Origin: Brasenia schreberi
Taxonomy: Eukaryota; Streptophyta; Magnoliopsida; Nymphaeales; Cabombaceae
Reading direction: 5' to 3'
NCBI GenBank assembly: GCA_036023115.1
Contig: JAYKKT010000040.1
Coordinates: 5,367,001-5,431,000, forward strand
Length of the DNA stretch: 64,000 nucleotides
The notes beneath the pieces are model-generated. The model was given only the letters and a program-made list of their open reading frames with translations. It was not told the origin of the DNA and did no database searches. This document shows positions 26,601 to 38,571 of the stretch, piece by piece. The position numbers and the translations under genes were made by a program. The first letter of the stretch is position 1, and every line of letters begins with the position of its first letter.

Positions 26601-29600
26601 TCTACAATGTTTGGATTATAGATGACACCTACTTATGCATGAATAAAAAAGGACTGTGGTGAATTTACCACAGTGAGGGTCATTTATAAGTGGCACACCA
26701 ATCATATTCGTAGAAGACAAATCCAAATCGTTTGTTTCCCTTTCTCCATTACTCACTTGATTTTAAATGGAACAAGAGCCATCTTCAGGCCATGAAGTCC
26801 AGTCCCACATTTGTTTGTTGTTGTTCTTTTATTCTCTTTCGTACATAGATTAGACATGACACATTGTGTCTAAAATATCAACTTCACAGGCAACAAGAAG
26901 TAATAAATTATTTTCCAGCATGCAAATAGTTGACAGAGATAATAAGATTAGCATGCTCAGTGGACATTCAGGGACAAGTCCCAGTTACCCATGAATTTCA
27001 TAAGAGTTAGGTTTACAGCATGAAACACAAACCTGAATGAAAGAACTAAAAACATTCAAAGCATGTCCAAAATTATATATAGTTGCACAATGGTTTCTCC
27101 AAGTCATGAATTAAAAAAATTAATAATAAAAGACAAAATACAGATAAGCTACACTCAAAGCATGTCCAGTTTTGGACTCTTGGTTCCTTTCAGTTCATGG
27201 ACCTAGAGTTCATTGTTGTGCACTCTGGTTTGGGCCTTTGGTCCAATTGAGAGCTATGGTACTTAAGGAAAAAAAGGTAAAACGAATATTGTAAGTAAAA
27301 TAAATGCTCTCTTGGAAACGGAAGGTCATCACAATGCAACAGAGCAATTAAATTCTAAAATTTAGAGCAGCGGTATCATTATGTTCAATCTTTTCCAAAG
27401 ATATATCTCGTATGGAGTTAACCAGGTATTGCTGCACAACACGTATAGGTTATGCATATAGGTTCAATCAGAAGAAGCACATAAAAGAAGCTGAAGCATT
27501 TACCAACATTTTCCAGAAGAGAGAATACAAATATGTTGATCTTTTAGAGGCCTTTCAACTATTGATTTGGCTAGACGCAAACTAGGATTACATCGAGTTA
27601 CATTTGGTGGAAAAGTATCTGGAGTCAACAAAAGTGAACCATTGCAAGTACTAAAGGACAAGTGCATCATTCTATGGCTTTCTTGAGTAAAACAAGCATG
27701 TAAATAAGACATTTCCGATCTTTATTAACTCAACAAACAGGAGGCTTTATTATAGAGTAGAATTATATTAACTCATCCACCACAAGAAAAGTCATGGATA
27801 AGAATCGCTGTATTTCCTGAATCAATGAACAAAGCAATATCCGGTATCATGCTTAGTAATGCCATGATCAGCCTAAAAAATTAAGTACAATTTTCATTCA
27901 CAAGCTTATGAAAAAGAAAATTTATAATAAGGCAGTTGTAACTTTTCAGAAAAGAGAATAAAGACACCAACCTAGAGCAATCTCTAGTATCATGCCTAGT
28001 GCCACCATGATCACACCACAAAATTAAGACACAACTGTTATTCACAAGCTTATGAAAAAGACAAACAACAATGATGCACGTGTAACTTTTCACATAAAGA
28101 AAAAGGTAGACAACCTGTTCTTTCTCAAGAAGTGACTGCTGAATTCCCTGGAGAGAAGTTTCTTTAGCCTCCAACGAGTGATGCAACTCATCAATGTTAT
28201 CCCGAAGCCTGCAGACAGTCAACACTATCATTTCTGGAAAATGTAAATACAAGAGATACCTAGTGTGCCTAGCTTTATGGAGCAGTATAACAATGTCTTA
28301 ACTTTCAATGAACTTTTTTAGAATTTGAGAACTAGGGGAGGAAAAACACCATCCCCACTAACCAATTTTCAGCATAAAGCAAAACATGTCTAGAAGAATA
28401 ATAAAATGGTAGGACGACTATATACAGTCACGTTCAAGGCAAAAAAAAATTGACGCCAATTTGTGGAATGGTGAACTTTCAAGCTCCACCTCTTCAACTA
28501 GCAGTTTGAATGCTCAAACATTTCCACATAGGCTGTATACCATAAGATCGTATCGCTAAGCTGAAACCTGGAAATACCCACGAACTGGGAAAATATATGA
28601 GACCATCTTTGCATCCTTCATAAATGAACATTGCAGGAATTTCATTATGCTAGCAACATGAACCACGACCTATTCAGCCATCACAGAATCCATTTTTATT
28701 TTGTTCACTAACCAAAGAAATTACCGTCACAACAATAGCCACCTGACACTCTTTCATTTTTGTGCGGACATTGACTAACTGTCATGCTTACTAGAATAAA
28801 ACTGTGTCGTTTCTCCAACATATGAGGACCAAGACATTATCTTAGTCTCCCTATCTTCAAAGCAGAACTCTTCAGAGACAGTAGGTCCTTTCAAATTAAT
28901 GACCAAAATTTGGTCTCCACGAGATGTCACTTGTATTGGCTTCTTATGACCCTGACATCTGAGACAAAGGGAGAGTCCAGGCCTACCAGCTGAAGACGAT
29001 TGTCATTGATTTGCATCAGTAGCAAACACACATCCCGCTAGACAATGCTAACATCCATTATATTGACCCAGTTGGCCTTATGATTGACACCCTCAAGTGT
29101 GTGTGTGCAGTGAGTGTCAGTGTGCATGCATGTGTGGTGTGTGTGCATGTATCTTTCTACTTCTTTTAGAATGTTGTAGCATTATTCCGTTAACTCCATG
29201 CGTGTTCCCTGCCACTGTTTTTGTCAGCTGAATGCTACTCCCTACTTACTGCCATTGATATCATACCTTGGAACAGACCCAAGATCATGTTAATACACAT
29301 GTTCAATCAATGCTACTAAGTCTTACAAAAACATCAATCATGATTTTCTCTGTCTGTAAACAACATATAATATAAATAAACATAACAAGATAACAATGGG
29401 AAAACAGGCTAATCCTTAATAACTTCCAACATCAAGTTTTTTCCCCAAGTTTCCAGCGCACAAGAATTAGATCACCAAGTCGCAAAAGCAGTAGGATTTT
29501 TGCAACTTGAGTGAATGGGAATAACCAATCATGCTAACTATGAGGAAGATACTATACAAATAATTCTAGTTGTAAATATCAAATCATACATATGCCAAGC

Positions 29601-32600
29601 AAAAATTACTTGTTATTTGTCGCTCGCAGTTGTTGCCTTTCAACATCTAATGACCGCAGTGCTTCACTAGCTTTCTGCCGGGTACGCTCAACTTCCTGTT
29701 GTGCTGAGGTATGTTGAGATGACACTTGTCCAACCTTCTCATTTGCTTCGCGAAGGCTAGCTTCAAGATCATCTTTCTCCTGATTAAGGTTAGATGGTAT
29801 CAGAAAAAGCTTATAGTTTCACTTAGAAACTGAAACTTGATTCTTTGTGCTCACAAGACACCATGGACAACCACAAGCAAGATTCAAGGTACAAACCAAT
29901 GCTGTGAATATAGTATCATAACCCATACCTCTGTTACATACACTTCTACCGAGGTGTCACACACATGTCAAACACTGACACTCGAAACCCATACTTCTCC
30001 TGTATTTGACTCACCCCTCCTATCATAAATACTTAGTGCTATATCACTAACAAATTTCATGAATATTGACTAAATATTACTTTATTACCGAGTTATGAAA
30101 ATTAGTTATCAGGAGTAATGCACATATTGGTATTTTCTAATTGCTAATAATTTTATGAGATAATATCAATTATATATAATAGTATGCGTTAAGTATACTG
30201 ATATATAACCGTGTTGTTGCACCCATGATTTTCGAAAATTGTCATGTCATGCATCTGCACTCGCAACCATGTCTGCACCTGCACCCATGTGACATAGACC
30301 CATACTATGTTATCAATAGCGCGCTATAGCGTATTAGCGGTTCTCAGATCGCTATAGCACCCATTAAATAGCAGGCGGCCCGTTTGGGTGCAATTAGCGC
30401 CGCTAACAACATGGCGGTCCACTATATCACTCTTAGCGTACAATGGAGTTTGGCTCGGATCGATCCAATATCCGTTTGATCGACCTGATCCAAACTACAT
30501 AAAACCCTACGAAAGATCCACAAAACGGTTGTTGTCTCCCGCATCCCACGCCTCTCTCCCGCCTCTTGCCCCTCTCGCAGCTACTCTCTCTGCCTTCAGT
30601 CGTAGTCATCAACCACCCCATGGATGAAGCACACTACCTTGTCCTCGTTGCAGAGCCTCTGTACCCAAGAGAAGTCTTCTGGTGTACGTCTTGTCGTAAG
30701 ATTGGCAGGGGTTTCTTCTACCGTTGCTCCTCCTACCGATTGGATATTCACCCTCGTTGTGCTGAGATGCCTCTGCACATTGAGCACCCAGCGCACAAGC
30801 AGCACACCCTCACCCTTTCCTTCAAACCTGCCTACTGGGGCTTGGGATTTGTCTGCGACATCTGTGGCGAGCATGTCAGAAGCATTGGTATTACAGGTGC
30901 AAGTCTTGTGGACTAGAAATGCATGCAGGTGAGTTCGGTTTCTTCATCTCCTTTTCTTTATTTGTGCTTTTAGGTCCGTTATCGGTAAACCATGTTTAGC
31001 CAGATACTATTTTGTTGGATGTAGACGAGTGTATGTTAACTAGCATCCTAGCGTAGGTTGCAATACTATTAGAACATGTATGGTTGAATGAACCATCGAG
31101 CTTTCTTTCTTTCTTTTTATCCTTTTTGTTACAGTGGGAGGAAGAAACTTAAAACACATGCACGCATCCTGTGGAGAATTCTGGTGACTGATACAGTTTA
31201 GTGTTATGTGTTTTCAGAACTTTATACACTTACGTATTTACTTTACATGATCCTCTACAGACTGTGCACTCAAGGGAGTACAAAATCCTAAAGCGGTAGC
31301 AGTGGTAAGTTTTTGTTCATTCATCGTTATCAACGGCATTTGCTCTTCAACATGAAGCAAATAAGCACACCAGAGGAGCTATATGCACCAAATGTTCTAT
31401 GTGCATGTTCTATGTTTCTTGTTTGGTGGATGTTGAAACAATAAGAGCCAAAGTAAATAGGCTTTAGAGAGAGGAGTGAAATATAGGCTACCTTGAAATG
31501 CCTATGATTTGCTCCTACTATTTAGCTAAAATTAGTTAAGTTGTGTTTCTTGATATTTCTTAGAAATTATATATATATATATAACTTTTTAATCGTAAAT
31601 AAAAGTGTACCTCTAAATCCATTATATCCCCGCTACCGCTATATTAAGGTCGACCGCTAACAACCCGCTAACCGCTATTGATAACATAGGACTCATACAG
31701 GAATATATTACACAAATAAAACTTTTTGCAAGACAATCTTTGCAGTCCAAGCCCGGATAAAGGAGGAGGGTTGTGTTAGGCTTCCGACAGCCAGCGTAAA
31801 ACTGTGTCAGATTTTTATACCATGGATTACACAAATTATGAGCATTGCTTTGGGGCGTCCCCACCTAGCAACGCGCTGCAGAGCCTAAATGCAGTGATAA
31901 GTAAGTAAGGGCCACTACATTTTCGCATTTTCGCCTGAATGTAGTCAATAAATTGCAGAGAGGGTTCCCACATCATGGACAGGTGTGGGTAAAGAAGTTA
32001 GTCCCGCTACGTTGCCACCCGAATGTAGTGAATAATTTACATAGAGGGTATCCGCATTTTCAATATGGACGGATGCGGGGGGGTAAGGAAGCTAGTCCAA
32101 GATGGTAAGCTAATGGAGGTGGTAGATACTATGATTCGGAGAAAGATTCATATTCTATGTTTACAAAGAGACAAAGTGGGTTGGAGAAAAAGCAAAGGAG
32201 ATAGAGGATAAAGGTTTTAAATTACGGTACTCAGGTAAGGAAAATGCTCGAAACGGAGTTGCTATTATCATAAATAAAGATTTAAAAGATAGTGTAGTAG
32301 ACGTACAACGATATGGTGACCGAATCATGATGTTGAAATTAGTGTTAGGAGCAGAGGTTTTGAATATAGTTTGTGCTTCCCCAAGTAGGCAAGAAGATAA
32401 TATAAAGACAACTTTTTGGGAAGAGTTAGATAAGGTGATTTAAAGAATTCTACAAAGGGAGATGATTTGTTTAGGAGGAGACTTAAATGGGCATGTCGGT
32501 AAAGAGGCATTAGGATATCAAGGTATTCATGGAAACTTTGGTTTTGGGGATATAAATGAGGAAGGTGGGGAGATTTTAAATTTTGCTATGGCATTTGATC

Positions 32601-35600
32601 TCTTTATAGTCAATACAATCTTCAAAAAACGAGATGAACATTTAATTACTTATAAGAGTGGCTTATCACAAACACAAATTGATTACTTTATTTGTAGAAG
32701 AAAAGATAGAGCGTGTTATAAAGATTGCAAGGTAATTCCGGAAGAAAGTTTAACTATCCAACATCGGCCTTTAGTTATGGATTTACAAATAAAAAAATAG
32801 ACAAAGAAGAAAAGAGTGCATCCAGCTATTCAGACTAAATGGTGGAACCTCAAAAGTGAGAAAGAAGATATATTTAAACAGAAAGTCCTTCAAGGAGATG
32901 CTTGGAATTATGTTGTACACCTTGTGATATGTGAAACAATATGGTTGTACATATTAGGAAAGTGGCGACAGATGTGTTAGGTGAATCTAAGGGAGGTGTA
33001 CCGGCACAAAAAGAAGTTTGGTGGTGGAGTGAAGTAGTACAAAATAAAATCAAGGCAAAGAGAGCATGTTATAAATTACATTATGCTAAGAAAACTAGTG
33101 AAACTTTAGAGGCTTATAAGAAAGCAAAGAAGGAAGCGAAAAAGGCCGTTAGTGAAGCAAAAGCTAAAATTTGGGAGGATTTATATAAAAAAAAAACTCA
33201 ACTCAAAAGATGATGAAAGAGATATTTTTAGGATAACTAGGGCTAGAGATAAGAAAACTAAAGATCTTAATTCTGTGAGATGCATCAAAGACGAGGACGA
33301 AAAAATTCTAGTAGCAAATAATGATATAAAAAATAGATGGAAAAACCATTTTTATAAGCTTTTTAATGAAAATAAAGATGGTAATATTAGCTTAGGAGAG
33401 TTAGCCAAATCATAAAAATATATAAACCATAAATTCTACCGACGTATTCAAAAGAATGAAGTCAAAGAGGCTCCTAAACATATGAAGGGTGGTAAATCGG
33501 CAAGACCAGATAATATTCCTATAGAAAAAGAAAGACCTTCACATGATATTTATTGATCTAGAAAAAGCTTATGATAGGATACCGAGGGAGGTTCTTTGGA
33601 GAACCTTGGAAAAAAGAAGTATCCCATTCACATACATAAACCTTATAAAGACATGTACGATGGTGCAAAAACATGTGTGAGGACTCATGAAGGAATGACA
33701 TACTTTTTTGAAGTTAATATTGGGTTACATCAAGGATCAACTTTAAGTCCATACTTATTTATAACGGTGATTGATGAGTTAACAAAACATATTCAAGATG
33801 AAGTACCTTGGTGTATGTTATTTGCAGATGTTAGTAGAACAAAGACAAAATATATGGAATGTAGGTTTGATCATTTGGTTGCTTCAGAGGACATAGAAAT
33901 TAAAATTGGCACACATTGCATCCCCCAAAAAGAAAGTTTTAAATACCTAGGGTCAATTTTTGAGAGTGATGGAAGAATTGATGGAGATGTTACGCATAGA
34001 ATTAATGCTGGTTGGTTAAAATGGAGAGGAGCATTAGGTATTCTTTGTGATAAGAAGATACCATTAAAGTTAAAAGGTAAATATTATAGAGCAACAATTA
34101 GACCTGCCATGTTTTATGGTTATGAGTGTTGGGCAATTAACCATCAACATATACAAAAGATGTCTGTGACAGAAATGAAGATGTTGAGATGGATGAGTGG
34201 TCATACAAGAAAAGACTGTATACATAATGAGGTTATTAGAAACAAATTAAGAGTGGCACCAATAGAGGATAAAATGAGAGAATATCGTTTAAGATGGTTT
34301 GGACATATAGAAAGAATATCAGAAGAACCTGTAAGAAGGTATGAGAAACTAAATTTGGAAAGTATTAAAAGAGGTAGAGGATGACCACAAAAGTGTTGGA
34401 AAGAAACAATAAAGAATGATCTTAGCTTATTGTGAGTTAACTACTAACATGGCACATGATAGAGTTATGTGAAAACAAAGAATCCATGTAGCCAACCCCA
34501 TCTAGTATGGGAAAAGGCTTAGTTGTTGTTGTTGTTGTAGTCTTTGCAGTCCAAAGGTCAAAGGTTTTTTTTATGTAGCAATACATTCCAAAAATGCCAC
34601 AAATTATAAATATAAGGTTCATAGCACCACATGAATAGATTTTCATCTAAAAAAAATCCTGAAATGTGAAGTCAATTTGATACAAATATAGAGTTCTTAT
34701 AATTGCAACTTCTCCAACCCATCCTTAGTGTGACAGTGAACATGCACAATATCATTCAGATGCATGAGATGCATGCTTAAAATAACGATCATTTTGGTAC
34801 CCATTCTTCAACTAGAACAGTAAAATGTATCTATGCCATAAAAAAAAATTCTCAATCTTTTCATAAAGATCATGACATTTAAAAGCCTAACTCCAACATT
34901 TTGAAGCTACGTGGTCGTGAACACCAGATTCTGCTCATAAGGCATGATATAAGAGAGTCTAAATTGCAAATGATTAAAAGGAATAATTCTAACCTGTTGA
35001 AGTTCCTGAATGCGTTGTTTAGCTCGTTTGTGTAGCCTCCCAAACTTTGAGTCAAGTTCAGTATACTTCTCATCCCGCTCACGAATTTCCTGGTCCACCT
35101 TTTGTTGAGCTGCAATTAAAGTATCATTAACTTCGAATTGGTTAAAGAAAGTTCATAAAAATTACAATGGGAAAGGCCGTTGCCACTAATTTGAATTTTT
35201 CTTTGCTTCAAGGAAACTAAATAATCAAAAAATACAATCAACAATATGTAACTAGGCCAGTTACCAGGCCCTAAAAGATAAGGAGCCAAAAGTTTATGGA
35301 CAACGAAAGTGGGAACCTATACTATTCCTACCTAACTACTATCCAGTAAGCTTGCAAGCCTTGCATAACGAGGAAACCTGGAAAGCAATGGCAAACAAAC
35401 TTTCCAGACCATGGACATGCAAACTTATGAGCCATATTCCTGTGTACGAGACCACTTCTTAACCCTACTCTCCTTATCGCATATACCATAACCCCTTGGC
35501 TGTTCCACTCTTACGTTCCCTTCTTATAGCACAATCCCTATATACGAAGGCCTTCAGTGCGTAGATGGAACCAAAATTTTACAGCTTTCTTGAGGGGAGA

Positions 35601-36331
35601 AAAGCCTCCTCTAACTCTAGAAAGTATACCGCTTTCGTATTTCGAGTTTTGAAACGGAGTCCACTGTGAAGAATTGCCAAAATCAACTTTGCCGGCAATT
35701 ATCCTACTGTAGAAACCTTACCAAACCATCGTTAAACCATAGCTTGAAAAGACCATAATTAAATGAAAAGCGAGTTGAATGGATGGACATCCTCACAACC
35801 AGAAAAACTACAGATAGACAATGCATGAAAATATGGAAAACCAAAACCACCTTCGGCCAATTTCGCGGATAACTCAGCGACTTTAGCGTCGGACTCCGCG
35901 CGAGCCGATCTCAGATGCTTCAATGCATCTTCTGCCGCCCCGTGCATCTCCTTCTGCTCGTGGATCTGCATCGTGAGAAGTCTCACTTTCTCGCGTAATT
36001 CAGCCGGATCTCCAGCACTATTTCCATCCCCATCTTGATCCCCAAGAAGCCTAGAGTGCTGAACCTTGAAAGTTTCCATCTGGGTCTTGAAGTATTCATT
36101 CTGAAACCTCAATTCGAGGATCGTTTGCACAAGATTATCGTGACCACCATCGTTTCCCGGCAAACAGATCTCTTCCTTAGACGGCTGGCAACCTTGTTCC
36201 GTGACTTCGGTAAATCCATCGATAGTTGGTGACGCCTCGGATGGATAACCCTCTGCTCTAGTGCCATTTTCAATCGGAGAAGCCTCCTCTCCGGAGTTGG
36301 ATTTTAACGACATCTCCAAGTCTCCTTCCAT
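11662..36331 (-). CDS. GRIP: GRIP-domain golgin, 21 exons, 801 aa
   Basis: Long coiled-coil Golgi tether whose C-terminal GRIP domain is known to bind ARL1-type GTPases at the trans-Golgi. Exons on the minus strand: 36331-35851, 35109-34994, 29779-29610, 28208-28115, 26060-25974, 25702-25622, 23999-23874, 22845-22737, 22649-22570, 21731-21603, 21365-21265, 15450-15326, 15235-15138, 15041-14922, 13929-13905, 13787-13729, 12501-12430, 12358-12311, 12113-12008, 11925-11867, 11781-11662. All phases agree; the sum is 2406 nt. The acidic N-terminus leads to NLVQTILELRFQNEYFK, then coiled coil to about residue 720. The GRIP domain (about 725-762) reads GVDMTYLKNVILKLLE then LLPVIATLLQFSPEE, with the conserved Tyr at 731. 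The C-terminus ends SLFSRFSFS. Length fits plant GRIP proteins (near 790). Least certain: the acceptors at 15235 and 11781, chosen to keep frame, and the GC donor after 15138. Many introns carry transposons. Confidence 0.92.
14190..14353 (+). mobile_element. 5S rRNA-derived SINE
   Basis: The first ~108 bases follow plant 5S rRNA: gtgcatcagatctcatt, agaagttaagcatgccc and ctaggaagtcctcgtgtttc sit at the 5S positions. The following ~50 bases (acccagtgttgggaaaagg, then ttaaggt repeats) correspond to the RTE 3' end. A 5S head plus a LINE-type tail is the SINE3-type design. It lies in a golgin intron, in the opposite orientation. Confidence 0.75.
15703..19822 (+). mobile_element. hAT transposon (DUF659 type), decayed, with 8-bp TSD
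   Basis: The element sits in golgin intron 11 and is flanked by a perfect gtttaaat repeat (15695-15702, 19823-19830). Its ends are crowded with gtatcgtacgatac-type motifs. The transposase is readable in pieces: MGCTIMTYGWTDRRERTLLN (about 16870-16925), then TDNATNYKAITKELAN and YWTPCATHCLYLIFEDIGE (17070-17190), which is the DUF659 region of plant hAT proteins. The central part (17620-17720) reads MIIDNRWNKQLHQPIHSTAY. The hAT dimerisation region near 18020-18165 includes CKRNWSVFKHIDTKKHNRLK. Frameshifts and stops make it inactive. The open frames at 17025-17381 and 17512-18024 are parts of it. A second, smaller element is inserted at 18172. Confidence 0.8.
18172..19411. mobile_element. Non-autonomous hAT relative nested in the hAT
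   Basis: It starts cagtgttatccgtatc and ends with the complement of tagtgttgttcgatgcg. Both ends carry clusters of tatcgtatgatacg motifs like the host element. Its right ~200 bases resemble the right end of the outer element (19640-19822). Flanks share attagt (18166-18171, 19414-19419), consistent with a worn 8-bp TSD. Transposase-like text of the outer element resumes after it (KQLKKLNRENQFNPIKDYNF near 19530-19590), which supports a nested insertion. Confidence 0.6.
20458..20632 (-). mobile_element. 5S rRNA-derived SINE with RTE-like tail
   Basis: On the minus strand the order is: 5S-like head (cagatctcatctgaactccg, aagttaagcttgg, tactaggatgggtg, aagtccttatgtta), then ctgaccccacctagtgtggg and aaaaggctta, ending in several aaggt units. 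The second block is the 3' end of the RTE family seen at 34430-34540. This is the clearest copy of the family in the window. Confidence 0.8.
24405..24534 (-). mobile_element. 130-bp 5'-truncated RTE copy with perfect 15-bp TSD
   Basis: It is the RTE 3' end in reverse (starts caacaacaacaac, then aagccttttcccatacta). Perfect direct repeats agtataaagtcttac flank it at 24390-24404 and 24535-24549. The (TTG)n tail, long TSD and 5' truncation are classic target-primed reverse transcription marks. It lies in the golgin intron between exons 6 and 7. Confidence 0.9.
30306..31689 (+). mobile_element. MULE-like element carrying a DC1-domain gene fragment
   Basis: The ends form a perfect 16-bp inverted repeat, tatgttatcaatagcg (30306-30321) and its complement (31673-31688). 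They are flanked by gacccatac (30297-30305) and gactcatac (31690-31698), 8 of 9 identical, which fits the 9-bp TSD of Mutator-like elements. No transposase is present; the cargo is host-derived coding sequence (see the DC1 entry). It lies in golgin intron 2. The superfamily is inferred from TSD length and the Pack-MULE design. Confidence 0.7.
30620..30928 (+). pseudogene. Captured DC1 (divergent C1) zinc-finger gene fragment
   Basis: The frame starts MDEAHYLVLVAEPLYP and runs through FWCTSCRKIGRGFFYRCSSY, then LDIHPRCAEMP and HKQHTLTLSF to FVCDICGEH. The spacing of Cys and His matches the DC1 repeats of plant zinc-finger proteins. After GEHVR the frame breaks; the other frame continues WYYRCKSCGLEMHA, so one base (probably an A in a run near 30880) is missing. 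A good splice donor, GCAG|GTGAG, follows at 30928, meaning genomic rather than cDNA sequence was captured. Real plant DC1 proteins have several such repeats, so this is a 5' fragment. Confidence 0.75.
31737..34554 (+). mobile_element. RTE-clade non-LTR retrotransposon with 14-bp TSD, defective
   Basis: The element body is 31751-34540, between perfect repeats tctttgcagtccaa (31737-31750 and 34541-34554). It ends in (GTT)n, typical of RTE elements. In order: endonuclease N-terminus (KLMEVVDTMIRRKIHILCLQ near 32105), endonuclease core 32462-32800 (GGDLNGHVG, the final QHRPLVMD), connector 32941-33415, and reverse transcriptase from about 33510 (DLEKAYDRIPREVLW) to 34384. There are stops and frameshifts. 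Two deletions are visible: text jumps after DNIPIE (about 33523) and again inside the catalytic FADD box, where FAD is followed directly by SRTKTKYME (about 33825). It lies in golgin intron 2 on the opposite strand. Confidence 0.9.
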
Positions 36332-36978
36332 CACTACGATGCCCAGCTTCTATGGAACAAAGAGGCGTTGCCCATCTAGTTTGGTGAAAAAGATGGTCAA
36401 ATGCAGTGAAGAAAACAACGACTCGGTGACGAGAGATCAGACAGGAAAGAGAAACCTGTGTGCCCCAAATCTCTTGACTGCTCAAAATCTCCAATTCTAT
36501 CAACGCGTTTCAACAAAAACGGATTCGTTAAAGGGGTTGGCGATCCCTTAAGCATAAGAATGGCGAAACAATGAGAGGATTCACTGCTTAACCACGAGAA
36601 TGCACGTTCCAAGATCGCCTTGGTGTGAGAAAGAGTCCACAAGGCATTCAGAATTAAAGTTCTTGACCTGGAAGTTGATCGGACGTTACTGCATCTTGGG
36701 TTTTCTCCAAATCCGTCCTTCCGTTCTATCCCTCGACATATCCGTCATCACCATTTGGTTAATGCCAAAAGAGTTCCTTCCTTCAAGCATCAGCCACTGG
36801 CATCAAATGGCAATATAATTTAAATAATTTAACTTCAATTAATAACTATTTTTTTTGCTAAACCAACTTCATTATATTTCTCTACATGGCTTACTTAACA
36901 AAAATCAGTTTTTAAGGCACATCATGAATTTTATAAGGTTTTAATAATTTTTAACAGTTGACTTTTAATGCGATAACC
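36332..36978. other. Upstream region of the golgin gene
   Basis: This should contain the 5' UTR and promoter of the minus-strand golgin gene. Short frames on both strands have no family features. No clear TATA box was identified. Confidence 0.4.
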
Positions 36979-37107
36979 TTTTTTTTTAAGATGAGACCGA
37001 AGCCTAACACAAACACGCATGCACCCTCTCGAAGTCAAACTCTCCACCAGCACAAATGGCACAACAGCGTCCTTTCCGTTGACCTAACGCTTCCATGCAA
37101 TAGCCTA
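36979..37107 (-). mobile_element. tRNA-derived SINE, copy A
   Basis: On the minus strand it reads as a tRNA-like promoter region (B-box-like gagagtttgacttc), then gggtgcatgcgtg, gttaggcttcgg and a poly-A tail. The copies at 48000 (minus) and 54903 (plus) have the same order of motifs. Confidence 0.65.
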
Positions 37108-37454
37108 TAATTAGAGGTATAATCCTGTCATTAGAACTCTGAGACTAGGACCCGAAGCCACCACGGCCTTATACTAGGCATTGATGCAAGTGTCGACCAT
37201 AAAACAGCTGAATTTAAACTTGATTATTAGTAAACACATCTGGTTTTAAGAAATCCAACTAAATAGATATTAGTGAACACATAACTGGATCCAAATAGTG
37301 AATAGCTAGATACTCATAAGATATATCCTTAAAAACCCGAATCGTAATCCAAATCTAATATTAATTAGATACAGCTGCAGACACTAATCTAGTTGGTGGG
37401 GTTCATAGTTGGATCTGATATCAAATGTATCTATATTTTGGTTAAAATATTCAT

Positions 37455-37705
37455 GGTAGCTGAGAAAAGAAGATGCTAAGATGGATGAGTATATCATACA
37501 AGAAAATATTGTATACACAATGAGATTATTAGAAAATAGATTGTGAAAATATTAAAAGAAAAAGATCATAAAAGTGTTTGGAAGAAAATAAAAATAATCT
37601 AGCTTATGTTGAGTTACATGGTGGCATGGCACATGATTTAATTTTTGTAGAAATAAAGAATTTATGTAGCCGACTCCATTTATTATGTAACAAAACTTGG
37701 TTGTT
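37455..37705 (+). mobile_element. Decayed RTE 3' end
   Basis: It aligns by eye to 34170-34540 of the long RTE: atgctaagatggatgag, gcatggcacatgat, aagaatttatgtagcc, ending in ttggttgttgttgg. It has many small deletions. Confidence 0.75.
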
Positions 37706-38540
37706 GTTGGTGTACATGTTTAGCATGTATATGTACCCAGAGCAGCGTACCTAGGACTCACCCTCTGGCAGAGGTTCTAGAGTTTGATCCCTGAGTGTGG
37801 ATGTGGTGGGATTGTGCTTAACCCCAGCTTGTCTATAGGAAAAGGTTTATAAATGAGCAACACGCATGCATCCACAGAGAGAGAGCTCACTGGCAGGATT
37901 CTCTAACACTCACTTGCAAGTGTCAAATTCAATCCTGGGGTTGCATGTGTGTTTATCGACCTCCCACTGTAATTAACAGAATATATGTATCAATAATTAG
38001 AGTTTATGCAAATAAACTCATTAGGAATTTGGCTTACTGCATTACGTATGAACTTCATGTCTTTGAAGTATATATATATATATAAAGAGAGCATAGTTCA
38101 TGCACCCATAATCTATACTTGGTGCTTTTAAATTTCAACTGTTCAATCAGTAAAGACGATTGAAATTCAAATCTCAAAATAAAAAAACTATATTACTACT
38201 TGTACCCCATGTAATAAATGTTACAAGTTCTAATTTCTCTCTTTTTTGTTATAATGGAGAAGCCAAAGCCAGATGCAAGCACTGGGGATTGAACTCATCA
38301 CCTTCAACATGTGAGTTGAACCCAGTAGCTATTGCTCGTTGTTCTTTCCTTTCCCTTTAAATAGTTCATAATCAGCTGATATCGAATTAGGACGACATGA
38401 TGTATAAGAATGTTTCTGTAGGAACCAATCAGGTATTATAATATTCGGATAAAAAGTTAGGTCTACAGAAGACATTTCTTTGAATTTATGTGTTCGCCTC
38501 GGGATCCACGTTCAAACAGGGACGCTTGAGAGAGAGAGAG
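37706..38540. other. Intergenic with SINE-like scraps
   Basis: Two tRNA-like stretches are visible: 37741-37860 (ggttctagagtttgatccc) and, on the minus strand, 38258-38345 (tgatgagttcaatccccag). No gene. Just before 38541 there is a ttcaaacagg box (38507-38520) that recurs upstream of the inhibitor genes. Confidence 0.45.
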
Positions 38541-38571
38541 AATCGGGCGACACATGCTCAATTTTGCAGAG
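38541..38571 (+). pseudogene. Remnant of exon 1 end of inhibitor pseudogene 1
   Basis: The text ttttgcagag|gtacgtg matches the exon 1 end and donor of the intact genes (tttgcaaag|gtacgtc at 53297). Further right, gatggcatcgtcaaccagct (38743-38762) matches the intron of the gene at 53189. The start codon and most of the signal peptide are gone. Exon 2 of the same pseudogene lies beyond the copia element at 46022. Confidence 0.6.

Noticed and set aside
35759..35850. Extension of golgin exon 1 beyond 35851 (GFGFPYFHALS...)
   Set aside because: A good donor (GAAG|GTGGTTTT) ends the exon at 35851, and the next exon continues the coiled coil in phase.
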